NCBI RefSeq assembly: GCF_003254565.1
Contig: NZ_QJRI01000162.1
Coordinates: forward strand, 1 to 64,000
Reading direction: 5' to 3'
Length of the DNA: 64,000 nt
From: Flavobacterium nitrogenifigens
Lineage (GTDB): Bacteria > Bacteroidota > Bacteroidia > Flavobacteriales > Flavobacteriaceae
Below, one piece after another: positions 53,998 through 63,173 of this stretch (the first letter of the stretch is position 1; the number at the start of each line of letters is the position of its first letter). Both the position numbers and the translations under genes were made by a program. The notes below the pieces were generated by a model. It made no database searches. It was not told where the DNA came from and saw only the letters and a list, made by a program, of their open reading frames with translations.

Positions 53998-54513
53998 ATG
54001 CCAGACCAAAACCAATCCAATACTTGTGATGAAATCATTTTTTCGTCTTTCTTCAAAAGCCATGCAAAAGCGCTTCGAAATTTTCTATTCTACAAATTCG
54101 GAAACGCAGAACAGGCAGAAGACATAACTCAGGAAGCATTTGTTAAGCTTTGGCAGAACTGCGCTTCTGTGCCTTTAGAAAAAGCAAAATCATACCTTTA
54201 CACTATTGCAAACAACAGCAGCCTCAACCAGATTTCGCACCAGAAAGTGGTTTTGAAATATGAAAAAAACTTTACCGGTTTGGATAAAACAAATGAAAGT
54301 CCGGAATATCTTCTGGAAGAAAAACAGTTTCAGGCAAAACTTTTAAAAGCCATCGAAAACTTAAACGAAAAACAGCGCACTGCTTTTTTGATGCACAGAA
54401 TTGACGGAAAAAAATACAGCGAAATTGCCGCGGAGCTAGACATCAGCGTAAAGGCTGTGGAAAAACGCATTCATTTGGCTTTGTTAAGCTTACGCAAAGA
54501 AATTGATTTATAA
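53998..54513 (+). CDS. ECF RNA polymerase sigma factor (FecI-like)
   Basis: 171 aa from MPDQNQSN (53998), preferred over an ATG four codons earlier. Region 2 (FFKSHAKALRNFLFYKFGNAEQAEDITQEAFVKLWQN) and region 4 (LNEKQRTAFLMHRIDGKKYSEIAAELDISVKAVEKRIHLAL) are complete. It is followed by FecR-like anti-sigma and a TonB receptor, the usual cell-surface signalling trio. The GTAGGGTAA element is absent from its own upstream region, so it may be expressed from another promoter. Confidence 0.93.
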   Translation: MPDQNQSNTCDEIIFSSFFKSHAKALRNFLFYKFGNAEQAEDITQEAFVKLWQNCASVPLEKAKSYLYTIANNSSLNQISHQKVVLKYEKNFTGLDKTNESPEYLLEEKQFQAKLLKAIENLNEKQRTAFLMHRIDGKKYSEIAAELDISVKAVEKRIHLALLSLRKEIDL

Positions 54514-54516
54514 AAA

Positions 54517-54545
54517 GTAGGGTAAATTCAGTTCTAATTGTTTTA
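54517..54545 (+). promoter_or_regulatory. ECF-type promoter element of fecR-TonB receptor
   Basis: GTAGGGTAA (54517-54525), 13 nt, TGTTTTA (54539-54545), starting 4 nt after the sigma-factor stop codon and 17 nt before the fecR ATG. It would uncouple fecR and receptor transcription from the sigma gene. Confidence 0.65.
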
Positions 54546-54562
54546 ATTAAATATACGATAAA

Positions 54563-55462
54563 ATGAAAAAAGATCGCTTATTGGCTAAATGGCTCAACGA
54601 CGAATTATCTCCGGATGAATTGGCAGCATTTGAGGCAAGTCCCGATTTTGAAAAATATCAAAAGATAAAAAAATACACCAATCATCTCGAAGCAGGTGAT
54701 TTGGATGAGAATGCTATGCTATCGAATATTTTAAGCCAGAAAAAAACAGCTCCAAAAACGGTTCCATTATACAAAAAATGGATCTTTAGAGCTGCCGCTA
54801 TTTTTGTCCTGGCTCTTGGAATTGCCTTTGCAATGAAAGTTTTTATCCCTCAAACAGAAACTGCCGATCTTGGAAAAAAGACTGCTTTTTCATTACCCGA
54901 TAATTCTGAAGTGGTTTTAAATTCAGGTTCTGAAATACACTATAAAAAATGGAATTGGAACAGCAACCGGCATTTGGAACTAAAAGGAGAAGCCTATTTC
55001 AAAGTGGCAAAAGGCAGAAAATTTGAAGTGCAGACCAATCTTGGAAAAGTAACTGTTTTAGGAACGCAGTTTAATGTTAAAGCCAGAAAAAATAAGTTTG
55101 ATGTTGCGTGTTACCAAGGGCGTGTAAAAGTAACTTATGGCAACGCTGAAATTCTATTAACCCACGGACAAAGCGTTCGCTTTGAGAGTGGAAAACAGAT
55201 AAAAATGACTGTAAGTTCATTACAGCCAGAATGGATGAATGACCAGATCTGTTTTTATAAAGAAAACATAAGAAACCTTTTAGATGAAGTTGAAAGGCAA
55301 TACAATATTAAAATCGATTTGAATGCCAAAGACACCATCTCCCTGTTTACAGGAAAATTGCCTGCAAAAGATCTCAATACAGCTTTGCAGATTATTGGCA
55401 CGACTTATCATTTAGAAGCTAGAAAAGTTTCAAACAGCAAAATAATTTTTGACGAAAAATAA
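54563..55462 (+). CDS. FecR-family anti-sigma factor
   Basis: 299 aa. Cytoplasmic N-terminal anti-sigma part (1-75), one transmembrane helix (IFRAAAIFVLALGIAFAMKVF), FecR domain (VVLNSGSEIHYKKWNW, LKGEAYFKVAKGRKFEVQT, GTQFNVKARK) and a C-terminal STN-like DUF4974 segment (IRNLLDEVERQYNIKIDL). It relays occupancy of the adjacent receptor to the sigma factor. The receptor's ATG follows directly after its stop with no gap. Confidence 0.93.
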   Translation: MKKDRLLAKWLNDELSPDELAAFEASPDFEKYQKIKKYTNHLEAGDLDENAMLSNILSQKKTAPKTVPLYKKWIFRAAAIFVLALGIAFAMKVFIPQTETADLGKKTAFSLPDNSEVVLNSGSEIHYKKWNWNSNRHLELKGEAYFKVAKGRKFEVQTNLGKVTVLGTQFNVKARKNKFDVACYQGRVKVTYGNAEILLTHGQSVRFESGKQIKMTVSSLQPEWMNDQICFYKENIRNLLDEVERQYNIKIDLNAKDTISLFTGKLPAKDLNTALQIIGTTYHLEARKVSNSKIIFDEK

Positions 55463-57997
55463 ATGTTCCGCCCCAAAGAATTCCATTTTTTGTTTTTTCT
55501 CTTTTTTCTTGTCCTGAATCTTTCTGCTCAGGACAAAGGAAAGGTTATGCCTTTTAAAAAAATAATAATTGATATTGAAAAACAGTATGGCGTGAGCTTT
55601 AATTATACCGAAGACAATATTGAAGGCCTCGAATTAAATCCTCCCAAGAAATCATTTTCATTAGACCAAAAACTGGAATATCTTGGAAAAAGAACCAATT
55701 TATCTTTTGAAAATATAGGCAACAAATTCATCAACATCTATAAAAAGGATGCTGTTTTAAAAACGATTTGCGGCTATGTCTTATCTTCGATAGATAAAAA
55801 GCCCATTGAAAATGCCAACATCAGTTTAAACAATAAAAATCATTTTACAACTGATTCAGAAGGCTATTTTGAGTTTAGTGAAGAAAGCAGAAATACTTTT
55901 GCAATCAGCCATGTCGGTTTTGCATCAAAGAGAATTACGGCAGGCAATACAGGGGATAAAGACTGCATTCAAATCCTACTGGAACCTGAAATAACAGAAT
56001 TGCACGAAATTAAAACCAATGCTATCCTGGCTTCGGGCATTTCAAAAAACACTGATGGATCTTTTGAAATTAAACCCAAAAAATTTGGTATTCTTCCCGG
56101 TTTAATTGAACCTGATGCCTTGCAGACCATGCAGCAGATTCCGGGCGTAAACAGTCTCGATGAAAGTGTATCAAGCATCAATGTTCGAGGCGGTACGCAC
56201 GATCAGAATTTATTTTTGTGGAATGGGATACGAATGTTTCAAACGGGACATTTTTTTGGTTTAATATCTGTTTTCAATCCAAATCTTGCGCATACTATTT
56301 CCATCTATAAAAACGGAAGTTCTGCCTTTTACGGAGAAAGCGTTTCAAGTGTAGTTGCGATTTCTTCCACTCCGGAAAAAGCAGAAAAAAATTCATTCAG
56401 CGCAGGAATCAATATGATTAATGCTGATGTATACGGAAAGTATAATCTTTCTAAAAAAAGCTACATCGAAATTTCGGCGCGTAAATCGATTACAGATTTT
56501 ATAGAAACCCCTACCTATCGGGAGTACTTCAATAAAGTATTTCAAAATACTACAATCACAGATTTTTCGCAGAACCAAAATCTCAATTATAAAAGCGATA
56601 AAAAATTTGGCTTTTATGATGCTACGATAAAATATGCTCAAAAAATAGGGATCAAAGATCAAATAATATTGGATTTAATAACCATAAAAGATAATCTAGA
56701 GGTTGTTAAAAGTGCCGCTTCATACAGTATCAATAAATCGCAAAACAATAATTTGCGCCAGCAGAATTACGGCGCAAATCTCTCATGGAGAAGAAACTGG
56801 AACAGCTTCAACACCACCAAGATTAATATCTATAATTCTTCGTACGAACTTTTGGCCAATCAAAACACAGCTTACGAAAACCAGACTGTTATTCAGGAAA
56901 ACACAGTCAATAATAATGGCGTGAATTTAGAGAACAATCATATCCTAAACTCTAAATTTAGCTTCAGCGACGGCTATCAGTTTAATGAAATTGGCATTAC
57001 AAATTTAGAGCAGGTAACCAATCCTGATTTTTATCGTAATGTAAAAGAGGTTTTAAGAACTCACGCTTTAATTCTGGAAGGAAAATATAGCGATACCATT
57101 TCCCGAGTATATGCAAAGGGCGGAATGCGGCTTAATTATATTGAAAAATTCAAAAAATATATTGCAGAGCCCAGAGTTCAATTGGGTTACGGAATCAGCA
57201 AAAGTGTGACTTTAGAATTACTTGGCGAGCTAAAAAGCCAAAACTCCCAGCAGATTATTGATCTGCAGAAAGATTATTTCGGCATCGAAAAAAGACGCTG
57301 GATTGTTTCCAATAACGGCACAATTCCAATACAAAGAAGCAGACAGCTTTCATTAAACCTATTCTTCCAAAAAAACAGCTGGCTTCTGGATATCGAAAAC
57401 TTTTACAAAAAAGTAACCGGAATAACGACCTCCAGCCAGGGTTTTCAGAATCAGCTGGAATTTGTCAGAACTACCGGCGATTATGAAATATGGGGAACAG
57501 AAATGCTGATCCAAAAAAAAATAAACCGCTTTCTTACGTGGTTAAGCTATACTTACAATGAAAACAATTATCATTTTACCAATTACGAATATCCCCGTTT
57601 TCCAAACAACTTTGAGCTGACCCATACTTTATCATGGGCAGGAATTTATGAGAAAAACAATTTCAAGATTGCTCTTGGCACAAAATGGTCTTCAGGAAGG
57701 CCAAAAACATCTCCAGACTTATCTCAAATTGATCTTTCTGATCCTGTACTGGTTTACAATAAACCAAACAACAGCAATCTTCATATGTTTTGGCAGGTTA
57801 ACCTCTCTTCAACCTACAAGTGGGAAACCGCAGAGGGAATTCAATATAAAATTGGCGTATCAATCTTAAATATCCTAAACAGAAGAAATGAAATCAGCGA
57901 ATATTACAGAATAAATACTTTAACCAATTCTATAGAAGAAGTGGACACTTTTTCGCTGCAAAGAACTCCAAATCTGAGTTTTAGAGTTTCATTCTAA
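55463..57997 (+). CDS. TonB-dependent outer-membrane transducer/receptor
   Basis: 844 aa. Signal peptide (FLFFLFFLVLNLSAQ), STN signalling domain (IEKQYGVSFNYTEDNI to NKFINIY, about 33-95), CarboxypepD-like domain (about 97-175), plug (NSLDESVSSINVRGGTHDQNLFLWNG, about 230-260) and barrel ending in FRVSF. The N-terminal STN identifies a transducer that signals to FecR. Ligand unknown; divergent from FpvA-like receptors such as 49175-51622. Confidence 0.9.
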   Translation: MFRPKEFHFLFFLFFLVLNLSAQDKGKVMPFKKIIIDIEKQYGVSFNYTEDNIEGLELNPPKKSFSLDQKLEYLGKRTNLSFENIGNKFINIYKKDAVLKTICGYVLSSIDKKPIENANISLNNKNHFTTDSEGYFEFSEESRNTFAISHVGFASKRITAGNTGDKDCIQILLEPEITELHEIKTNAILASGISKNTDGSFEIKPKKFGILPGLIEPDALQTMQQIPGVNSLDESVSSINVRGGTHDQNLFLWNGIRMFQTGHFFGLISVFNPNLAHTISIYKNGSSAFYGESVSSVVAISSTPEKAEKNSFSAGINMINADVYGKYNLSKKSYIEISARKSITDFIETPTYREYFNKVFQNTTITDFSQNQNLNYKSDKKFGFYDATIKYAQKIGIKDQIILDLITIKDNLEVVKSAASYSINKSQNNNLRQQNYGANLSWRRNWNSFNTTKINIYNSSYELLANQNTAYENQTVIQENTVNNNGVNLENNHILNSKFSFSDGYQFNEIGITNLEQVTNPDFYRNVKEVLRTHALILEGKYSDTISRVYAKGGMRLNYIEKFKKYIAEPRVQLGYGISKSVTLELLGELKSQNSQQIIDLQKDYFGIEKRRWIVSNNGTIPIQRSRQLSLNLFFQKNSWLLDIENFYKKVTGITTSSQGFQNQLEFVRTTGDYEIWGTEMLIQKKINRFLTWLSYTYNENNYHFTNYEYPRFPNNFELTHTLSWAGIYEKNNFKIALGTKWSSGRPKTSPDLSQIDLSDPVLVYNKPNNSNLHMFWQVNLSSTYKWETAEGIQYKIGVSILNILNRRNEISEYYRINTLTNSIEEVDTFSLQRTPNLSFRVSF

Positions 57998-58070
57998 TAT
58001 CTTTTCCGCAAGAGTTTTTTAAAACTCTTATCCTGCATTTTATTTTTTTTACAAAAATCGCAATTCTTTG

Positions 58071-58099
58071 GTAGGGTAATCTTTACTAAGGCTGTTTCA
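58071..58099 (+). promoter_or_regulatory. ECF-type promoter element of the HxlR gene cluster
   Basis: GTAGGGTAA (58071-58079), 13 nt, TGTTTCA (58093-58099), 38 nt upstream of the HxlR start. Third copy of the element around the sigma gene. Confidence 0.6.
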
Positions 58100-58137
58100 C
58101 TATAGAATCATCATTTGATTTGAGACAGTTTTAAAGC

Positions 58138-58542
58138 ATGGATACACAAGAAAATTCAACATCCAATAAACGGAAGATCAGATTTGCATCACAATGCAAA
58201 TCTGAAATAGCATCCATTATGGATGCCATTTACATGATCGGCGGAAAATGGAGAATTCCCATAATCCTGACCCTTATGCAAGACAGCAAACGGTTTTCTG
58301 AAATTCAGAAAGAAGTGCACAAAATTGCTTCCAAAGTTTTGGCCCATGAACTGAAAGAAATGGAACTAAACGGATTTGTTGAAAAGAAAACAGATGATCA
58401 AAGCCGCGCTAAAACCGAGTACCAATTAACCGATTACAGTTCTTCGCTTGAACCTATTATCAAATCATTACGGGATTTTGGCCTACAGCATCGAAAAAAA
58501 ATGCGCGATGAAAGCCATCAAGTAAAAAAGAGCGCTGGCTGA
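58138..58542 (+). CDS. HxlR-family winged-helix regulator
   Basis: 134 aa. IGGKWRIPIILTLMQDSKRFSEIQKEV, IASKVLAHELKEMELNGFVEKK is the characteristic HxlR winged helix; a Cys at residue 21 near the N-terminus could allow redox sensing. First gene of the plus-strand cluster behind the third ECF-type element. Target unknown, possibly its own cluster. Confidence 0.88.
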   Translation: MDTQENSTSNKRKIRFASQCKSEIASIMDAIYMIGGKWRIPIILTLMQDSKRFSEIQKEVHKIASKVLAHELKEMELNGFVEKKTDDQSRAKTEYQLTDYSSSLEPIIKSLRDFGLQHRKKMRDESHQVKKSAG

Positions 58543-58571
58543 TTATTATCTATCACTAATACAAACCAAAT

Positions 58572-58964
58572 ATGAAAAGAAAAAAAACAGCAATTCTAGC
58601 CGCAATATTACTGCTAATAGTTTCTGGGGGCATCTACTTTTATTATGGAGTCATCTTTAAAGAAGCCCGCAATATAGAATCAGAAGCTCCAGATTTTAGT
58701 TTAACGGCAAAAAAACTTCTTGAAGACTATACCGCAGATCCTAAAAAAGCAGATGTATTATATCTCAACAAAACTATTGAAATAACAGGAGCTGCAACCA
58801 AAGAAACCGATTCTGCAATTGTACTTGAAAATAGCGTTTTCTGCCTTTTCAAAGAAAAGCTAAAAGACAAAATGATCGATAAAAAAACTACGATTAAAGG
58901 CAAATGCATTGGATATGACGAACTGTTTATGGAAGTCAAAATTGACCAATGCAGCATTAAATAA
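58572..58964 (+). CDS. Membrane-anchored OB-fold (tRNA_anti-like) protein
   Basis: 130 aa with one N-terminal transmembrane helix (TAILAAILLLIVSGGIYFYYG) and an OB-fold pattern (LLEDYTADPKKADVLYLNKTIEITGAA ... TTIKGKCIGYDELFMEVKIDQCSI) like the tRNA_anti-like family of Bacteroidetes. Role unknown; it recurs next to DUF5777 and YceI genes. Two Cys near the C-terminus could be paired. Confidence 0.78.
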   Translation: MKRKKTAILAAILLLIVSGGIYFYYGVIFKEARNIESEAPDFSLTAKKLLEDYTADPKKADVLYLNKTIEITGAATKETDSAIVLENSVFCLFKEKLKDKMIDKKTTIKGKCIGYDELFMEVKIDQCSIK

Positions 58965-58987
58965 CCCAAACCAATACTAATTAATTT

Positions 58988-59830
58988 ATGAAGAAAATTC
59001 TAGTTCCGTTCTGCCTGTTTTTAGCAACACTGGCCTATTCTCAGGATGATTTACTAAAAAGTCTTGATTCTACTCAGACAGAAGAAAGCTATTCTACAGC
59101 AACCTTTAAAGCTTTACAGCTGGTAACGCTGCAGACCACAAAAATGCCGGCTAAAAAAGAGTTTTATTTTGTGGTTTCACATCGTTTCGGCTCTGTAAAA
59201 GATGGCTTTGACAGTTTTTTCGGCCTTGACAATGCCACCACAAAACTTGGGGGAATTTATGGCATTACAGATTGGCTATCAGCGAGCCTTTCCAGACATA
59301 CTTTAAACAAAATGTATGAAATCGGATTAAAGTATCGAATGGCAAGACAAAACGATAGTTTCCCTCTCGACATTGTTGGATACAGTGTGGCAGACATCAA
59401 TACTTTTTTGGAAAAAGACCAGTACCCGGGCTTAGAATCCAAACATCGCATGACCTATGTGCAGCAGGTTTTAATTTCCAGAAAAGTGAGTGAAAAATTC
59501 TCATTAGAATTAGTGCCATCCTTTATACACAAGAACCTTTACAATCCTGATATAGAAAGGGACAATCAGTTTTCTTTTGGCGGCGGGGGACGCTATAAAA
59601 TCACGAAGAGGCTGTCTGTCAATTTAGAATACATGCACAATTTTGATAAGCCGGACTTTTATAAAAATCCGCTGTCTGTGGGCCTTGATATAGAAACTGG
59701 CGGACACGTATTTCAATTAATATTTACCAATTCACAATCTATGAGCGAGAGCGGATACCTTACCAATGCTTCTGGCGACTGGGGCAAAGGAGATTTCTTC
59801 TTTGGCTTTAACCTTTACCGAGTTTTCTAA
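58988..59830 (+). CDS. DUF5777 family beta-barrel protein
   Basis: 280 aa with signal peptide (PFCLFLATLAYSQ). KKEFYFVVSHRFGSVKDGFDSFFGLDNATTK near 55-85 is the DUF5777 signature; the remainder alternates as beta-strands and ends in an aromatic residue, as outer-membrane barrels do. It precedes the cytochrome-c-like lipoprotein by 19 nt. Function unknown. Confidence 0.83.
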   Translation: MKKILVPFCLFLATLAYSQDDLLKSLDSTQTEESYSTATFKALQLVTLQTTKMPAKKEFYFVVSHRFGSVKDGFDSFFGLDNATTKLGGIYGITDWLSASLSRHTLNKMYEIGLKYRMARQNDSFPLDIVGYSVADINTFLEKDQYPGLESKHRMTYVQQVLISRKVSEKFSLELVPSFIHKNLYNPDIERDNQFSFGGGGRYKITKRLSVNLEYMHNFDKPDFYKNPLSVGLDIETGGHVFQLIFTNSQSMSESGYLTNASGDWGKGDFFFGFNLYRVF

Positions 59831-59849
59831 CAATTAAAAACGATAAATC

Positions 59850-60254
59850 ATGAAAAAAACAATCGCACTTACAATTTTACTCGCTGCATTGGCAAGCTGC
59901 AGTGATTCTGATACAACTCAGGAGATCGAAACGCCAACAAGTCCAACGAACCCGACAAACCCGACAAACCCGACGGATCCCACAAATCCAACAACTGCTA
60001 TTACCTACAATAAAGATGTAAAATCTATTATTGATGCCAATTGCATAAGCTGCCACTCAAGCGGAAGATCGGCATCTTTCAGACCATTAACTACTTATGC
60101 GCAGGTAAAAGCTGCTGTAGAAAATGCTGGTTTATTAGGCAGAATTCAATTGCAAAGCGGCCAGCAGGGACTTATGCCTCAAGGCGGCAGAATGGCTCAG
60201 GCTAATATTGATCTAATTGTAAAATGGAACACCGATGGCTTAAAAGAAAACTAA
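59850..60254 (+). CDS. c-type cytochrome-like lipoprotein
   Basis: 134 aa. Lipobox LLAALASC (Cys17), a Pro-Thr-Asn repeat linker (PTNPTNPTNPTDPTNPTT, about 33-50), and a haem-binding CISCH (Cys65, Cys68, His69) with LMPQGG supplying a probable axial Met. It is likely a surface or periplasmic mono-haem electron carrier tethered to the membrane. Position between DUF5777 and YceI genes suggests a joint export or electron-transfer role. Confidence 0.85.
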   Translation: MKKTIALTILLAALASCSDSDTTQEIETPTSPTNPTNPTNPTDPTNPTTAITYNKDVKSIIDANCISCHSSGRSASFRPLTTYAQVKAAVENAGLLGRIQLQSGQQGLMPQGGRMAQANIDLIVKWNTDGLKEN

Positions 60255-60259
60255 TTTTT

Positions 60260-60814
60260 ATGAAAAAGCCATATCTAATTTTCTTAGCGCTACTGCTTAT
60301 TATAGCAGCACATACTCAGGGAACTGCGCAAAAACTAATTACAAAAACAGGGAACATAAAATTTCAGGCATCCATGCCATCTTACGAAGAAGTTGCCGCC
60401 GAAAGCAAATCAGTATCGGCTGTTCTGGATCAGACAACGGGGGATTTTGCCAGTCTGGTGCTTATAAAGGGATTTCGTTTTAAAGTGGCGTTGATGGAAG
60501 AGCACTTTAATGAAAATTACATGGAATCTGAAAAATTTCCAAAAGCAACTTTCAAAGGTAAAGTTGAAGATTTTGACAGTTCAAAAATTACAGCTTCACC
60601 CAAAAATTTCACATTAAAAGGAGATCTTACCATTCACGGAAAAACAAAACCGGTCTCAGTGATTGTAAAAATCTCCAAAGTTCAAAATGGAGTTAAAGCC
60701 ATTGGTTCATTTGAAGTAAAACCTGAAGACTTTGCCATTGAAATACCGAGTCTTGTGAGAAAGAAAATTGCCGACAAAATCGAGATTGATTACAATTTTT
60801 CATTAATTAAATAA
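60260..60814 (+). CDS. YceI-like lipocalin-fold periplasmic protein
   Basis: 184 aa from MKKPYLIFLALLLII (60260), a signal peptide; a longer frame overlaps the previous gene. GNIKFQASMP, VALMEEHFNENYMESEKFPKATFKGKV and LTIHGKTKPVSVIVKI match YceI, whose members bind polyisoprenoids or similar lipids. It ends the cluster and is followed by a good terminator. Confidence 0.9.
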   Translation: MKKPYLIFLALLLIIAAHTQGTAQKLITKTGNIKFQASMPSYEEVAAESKSVSAVLDQTTGDFASLVLIKGFRFKVALMEEHFNENYMESEKFPKATFKGKVEDFDSSKITASPKNFTLKGDLTIHGKTKPVSVIVKISKVQNGVKAIGSFEVKPEDFAIEIPSLVRKKIADKIEIDYNFSLIK

Positions 60815-60876
60815 TCTCTTTCAAGAATCAGCCCTATCCAGATTTGAAAGAGCATTAAACATGGCAAATATTCTGT

Positions 60877-60914
60877 AGGCCGGTGTGAATTTATAGCGCC
60901 GGTCTCTTTTTTTT
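60877..60914 (+). terminator. Rho-independent terminator after the YceI gene
   Basis: AGGCCGGTG (60877-60885) pairs with CGCCGGTCT (60897-60905) with two G-U pairs, followed by eight or more T. It closes the HxlR-to-YceI unit. Confidence 0.85.
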
Positions 60915-60934
60915 AACCTTAAAATTAAATTAAA

Positions 60935-61381
60935 ATGATCTGCAGAAATTACATTGTTACCGGAGAAGATGTAAATGATTATATGGTTATGGAAGATGCC
61001 GCATACATTTCATATGCCCTTCGGCTGTTATATCATTTTTTATTCAATAACGGATTTTCAAAAGAAAAACTCAATTCCATGCATTTAGGCTTACAGGAAG
61101 GAAATCATGAATTAATCTGCCATAAAGCTTTGATGTTTACCCAATCCTTTTCAGTTGAAATGAAATATTGCCATATAGGGGACACTATCAATTTCAAGAG
61201 CCGCTTTTCTAACTCAAACAATGAATGCTGTGCAGAAGTTATAAAAGAAGTAAAATGGTTTGATCCAATCAGCAGAGAAGTTGTTAAAACGCCTAAACAG
61301 GTTTTGTCGCATCTGCCAGAGACTAAAATGCAATTAAATGCGGCGCTAAGAAATCAGATCAGCACCAATTCCAAAACTTGA
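60935..61381 (+). CDS. Thioesterase-like (hotdog-fold) protein
   Basis: 148 aa. The order of elements, VTGEDVNDYMVMEDAAYISYALRLLYHFLFNNGF (long hotdog helix) then SFSVEMKYCHIGDTINFKSRFSNSN and AEVIKEVKWFDPISREVVK, follows the acyl-CoA thioesterase hotdog fold. The usual catalytic Asp near the helix start is plausible (Asp12 or Asp15) but not certain. No signal peptide. Independent of the preceding operon because of the terminator. Confidence 0.65.
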   Translation: MICRNYIVTGEDVNDYMVMEDAAYISYALRLLYHFLFNNGFSKEKLNSMHLGLQEGNHELICHKALMFTQSFSVEMKYCHIGDTINFKSRFSNSNNECCAEVIKEVKWFDPISREVVKTPKQVLSHLPETKMQLNAALRNQISTNSKT

Positions 61382-61634
61382 TTAAAATCATTTTTTTTCT
61401 TAAAAAATTCTACCGCAAATTAGCGAATGCAATTGAGCGGCATCTATTATTGAAAACAGGAAAAAAGAAACTGCAGCCGCCAGCGGATTTTAAAACCTTC
61501 GGCCATGGCAAATTTTTAGCCCAAATCATCCGGCAGCCCCAATAGCCTTCTTAAAAGGTAAAGCCATCAGATCGATTGCCAAACCTTAAAAAGGCGCCAT
61601 CTCAGATTGATGGATCACCAGCTATTGGCCGTTC

Positions 61635-61835
61635 CTACTTTGCCTTCATTGCCCTTATCATTTTACCGGTCCTTCTATCTGCTCGTGCATTCTGAAGCGA
61701 CACTACAGCCCATATGGCCGCGGGAATCCAACCGATAAGCGTAATCTGAAGGATAAGGCATAAAAGAGCCGTAAGAAGCTTTCCTCTGAGAAGAAAAGAC
61801 AGTGAGGGAAAAAATATGGCAATTAAGGTCATCAT
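61635..61835 (-). CDS. Pmp3/YqaE-family small membrane peptide
   Basis: 66 aa with two hydrophobic segments (MTLIAIFFPSLSFLLRGK and LTALLCLILQITLIGWIPAAIWAVV). FFPSL-F---G and GWIPAAIWA match the Pmp3 pattern. The C-terminal tail NARADRRTGKMIRAMKAK is basic. Members help membrane-potential or stress responses in other organisms; role here unknown. The 61382-61634 spacer to its left holds nothing recognisable. Confidence 0.8.
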   Translation of the reverse strand: MMTLIAIFFPSLSFLLRGKLLTALLCLILQITLIGWIPAAIWAVVSLQNARADRRTGKMIRAMKAK

Positions 61836-61944
61836 AGTTTTTTGGTTTTAATGATACGGTAAAAAAAGAATTCAGATCTAAAAGAAGTAAGACGCCTCTC
61901 AACAGATTTTGTTTCAAAAGAACATCAGATAATCAAATAGGCAT

Positions 61945-63129
61945 TCAATACGACCTGATTTTCCTGATCATCTTCTCCAGAGTGAGTATGGCAATATTCT
62001 TGTCGTTCTCCTCCGCATTATAGGATTTGCTGCGCACCGACTGATAGGACAGATCCCTTTTAAAGGCCGTGGAGAGATGGGGCACTATCCTTTGGAAGAC
62101 AAGGCTCATCGATCTGGACTTCACCACGCGAGCCTCATCGGCAGCGCGAAGAATAATCCCGATCTGATCTGCCGAAAGATCGCACTCGAGCTTATTTTCA
62201 TGCTTCTGGTCCGAACTGGCAAGACCTTGCCCACCGGCAAGCTCCATCTGTTTTTCCAGATACTCAAGCTCGCGTCTGAACCAGTTCTCCAATACTGTTT
62301 TTACAGGCTCAAGCCCTGCATTAAAAAACAGCTTTCCGCCCGAAGGGATCTGGGTGACCTCTTTAAGATGATACGATAAAAAACCGAGTTTTTCAGAAAG
62401 GCTTTCCCGCTCTTCCAATCCGGACATAAAACGGCTTATCAGCAGATTGATATAAACGGCGCTGTTGAAATTCAGGCTGACCAGCTTCCGGTCCAATAGG
62501 GCAATCATCGCTTCCTCCTGCGAATAGTCAATCTGCAAAAGCTCATTTAAAAGGGTCCTCTCATAAATAACCTGGCGGAAAGTTGCTCTGCTCCTGCCCT
62601 GCATCGAAAGAGATTGGCCCAGTTCCTCCACAACCGCTCCTAAAGCCTGCTGCACCTGCCCGCTTCCTGTTTGAATTTTCTGAAGCCTTTTCAGCTTGAG
62701 CCGCGCCTCTTTTCTTGAAACCAGCAGATACACAATGGGCATCCTTTCATCCAAACTCAAATAGCCCGAATAGCGCTGCTCCAAAAATGACAGCAGACCA
62801 TCAATACATCTTATGATATCCTCACCACACCTTGACAAGGCAGCATTCTGAAAGGCATCCTCTTTCTGCCTGTCCGCCATCGCATCCAATAGGAAAATCA
62901 ATGTCGAATGGTACTTTCTGACCAGAAGGCGGATCTGCTTTTTGCGCTTCAGTGCAAATATTTCGTTTTTGATCCTCACCTGGATCTTCACCGACTCTTT
63001 TGCCGCGTCTTCTGAAATCGCAACCAGCTGCTCTCGCGTTAATTCGCCATCCATTCCATTGGAGCCGAAACGCTCCAATATCAGATCATCCAGCCATTCT
63101 AAAGGATATCTATTGTTCATCATTTTCAT
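61945..63129 (-). CDS. Mobile-element hypothetical protein with RteC-reminiscent C-terminus
   Basis: 394 aa, largely helical, no signal or membrane segment. The last 100 residues (LSADQIGIILRAADEARVVKSRSMSLVFQRIVPHLSTAFKRDLSYQSVRSKSYNAEENDKNIAILTLEKMIRKI) resemble in layout the C-terminus of RteC, the CTnDOT excision regulator: a helix hairpin, a segment before FxxxL, then a C-terminal helix. Helical N-terminal domain of about 290 residues is unlike RteC. Higher GC composition matches the transfer block. Function unknown. Confidence 0.65.
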   Translation of the reverse strand: MKMMNNRYPLEWLDDLILERFGSNGMDGELTREQLVAISEDAAKESVKIQVRIKNEIFALKRKKQIRLLVRKYHSTLIFLLDAMADRQKEDAFQNAALSRCGEDIIRCIDGLLSFLEQRYSGYLSLDERMPIVYLLVSRKEARLKLKRLQKIQTGSGQVQQALGAVVEELGQSLSMQGRSRATFRQVIYERTLLNELLQIDYSQEEAMIALLDRKLVSLNFNSAVYINLLISRFMSGLEERESLSEKLGFLSYHLKEVTQIPSGGKLFFNAGLEPVKTVLENWFRRELEYLEKQMELAGGQGLASSDQKHENKLECDLSADQIGIILRAADEARVVKSRSMSLVFQRIVPHLSTAFKRDLSYQSVRSKSYNAEENDKNIAILTLEKMIRKIRSY

Positions 63130-63173
63130 ATTTCAATTGCAGTTAATACTAAAAACTAACGACTCTTAAATCT

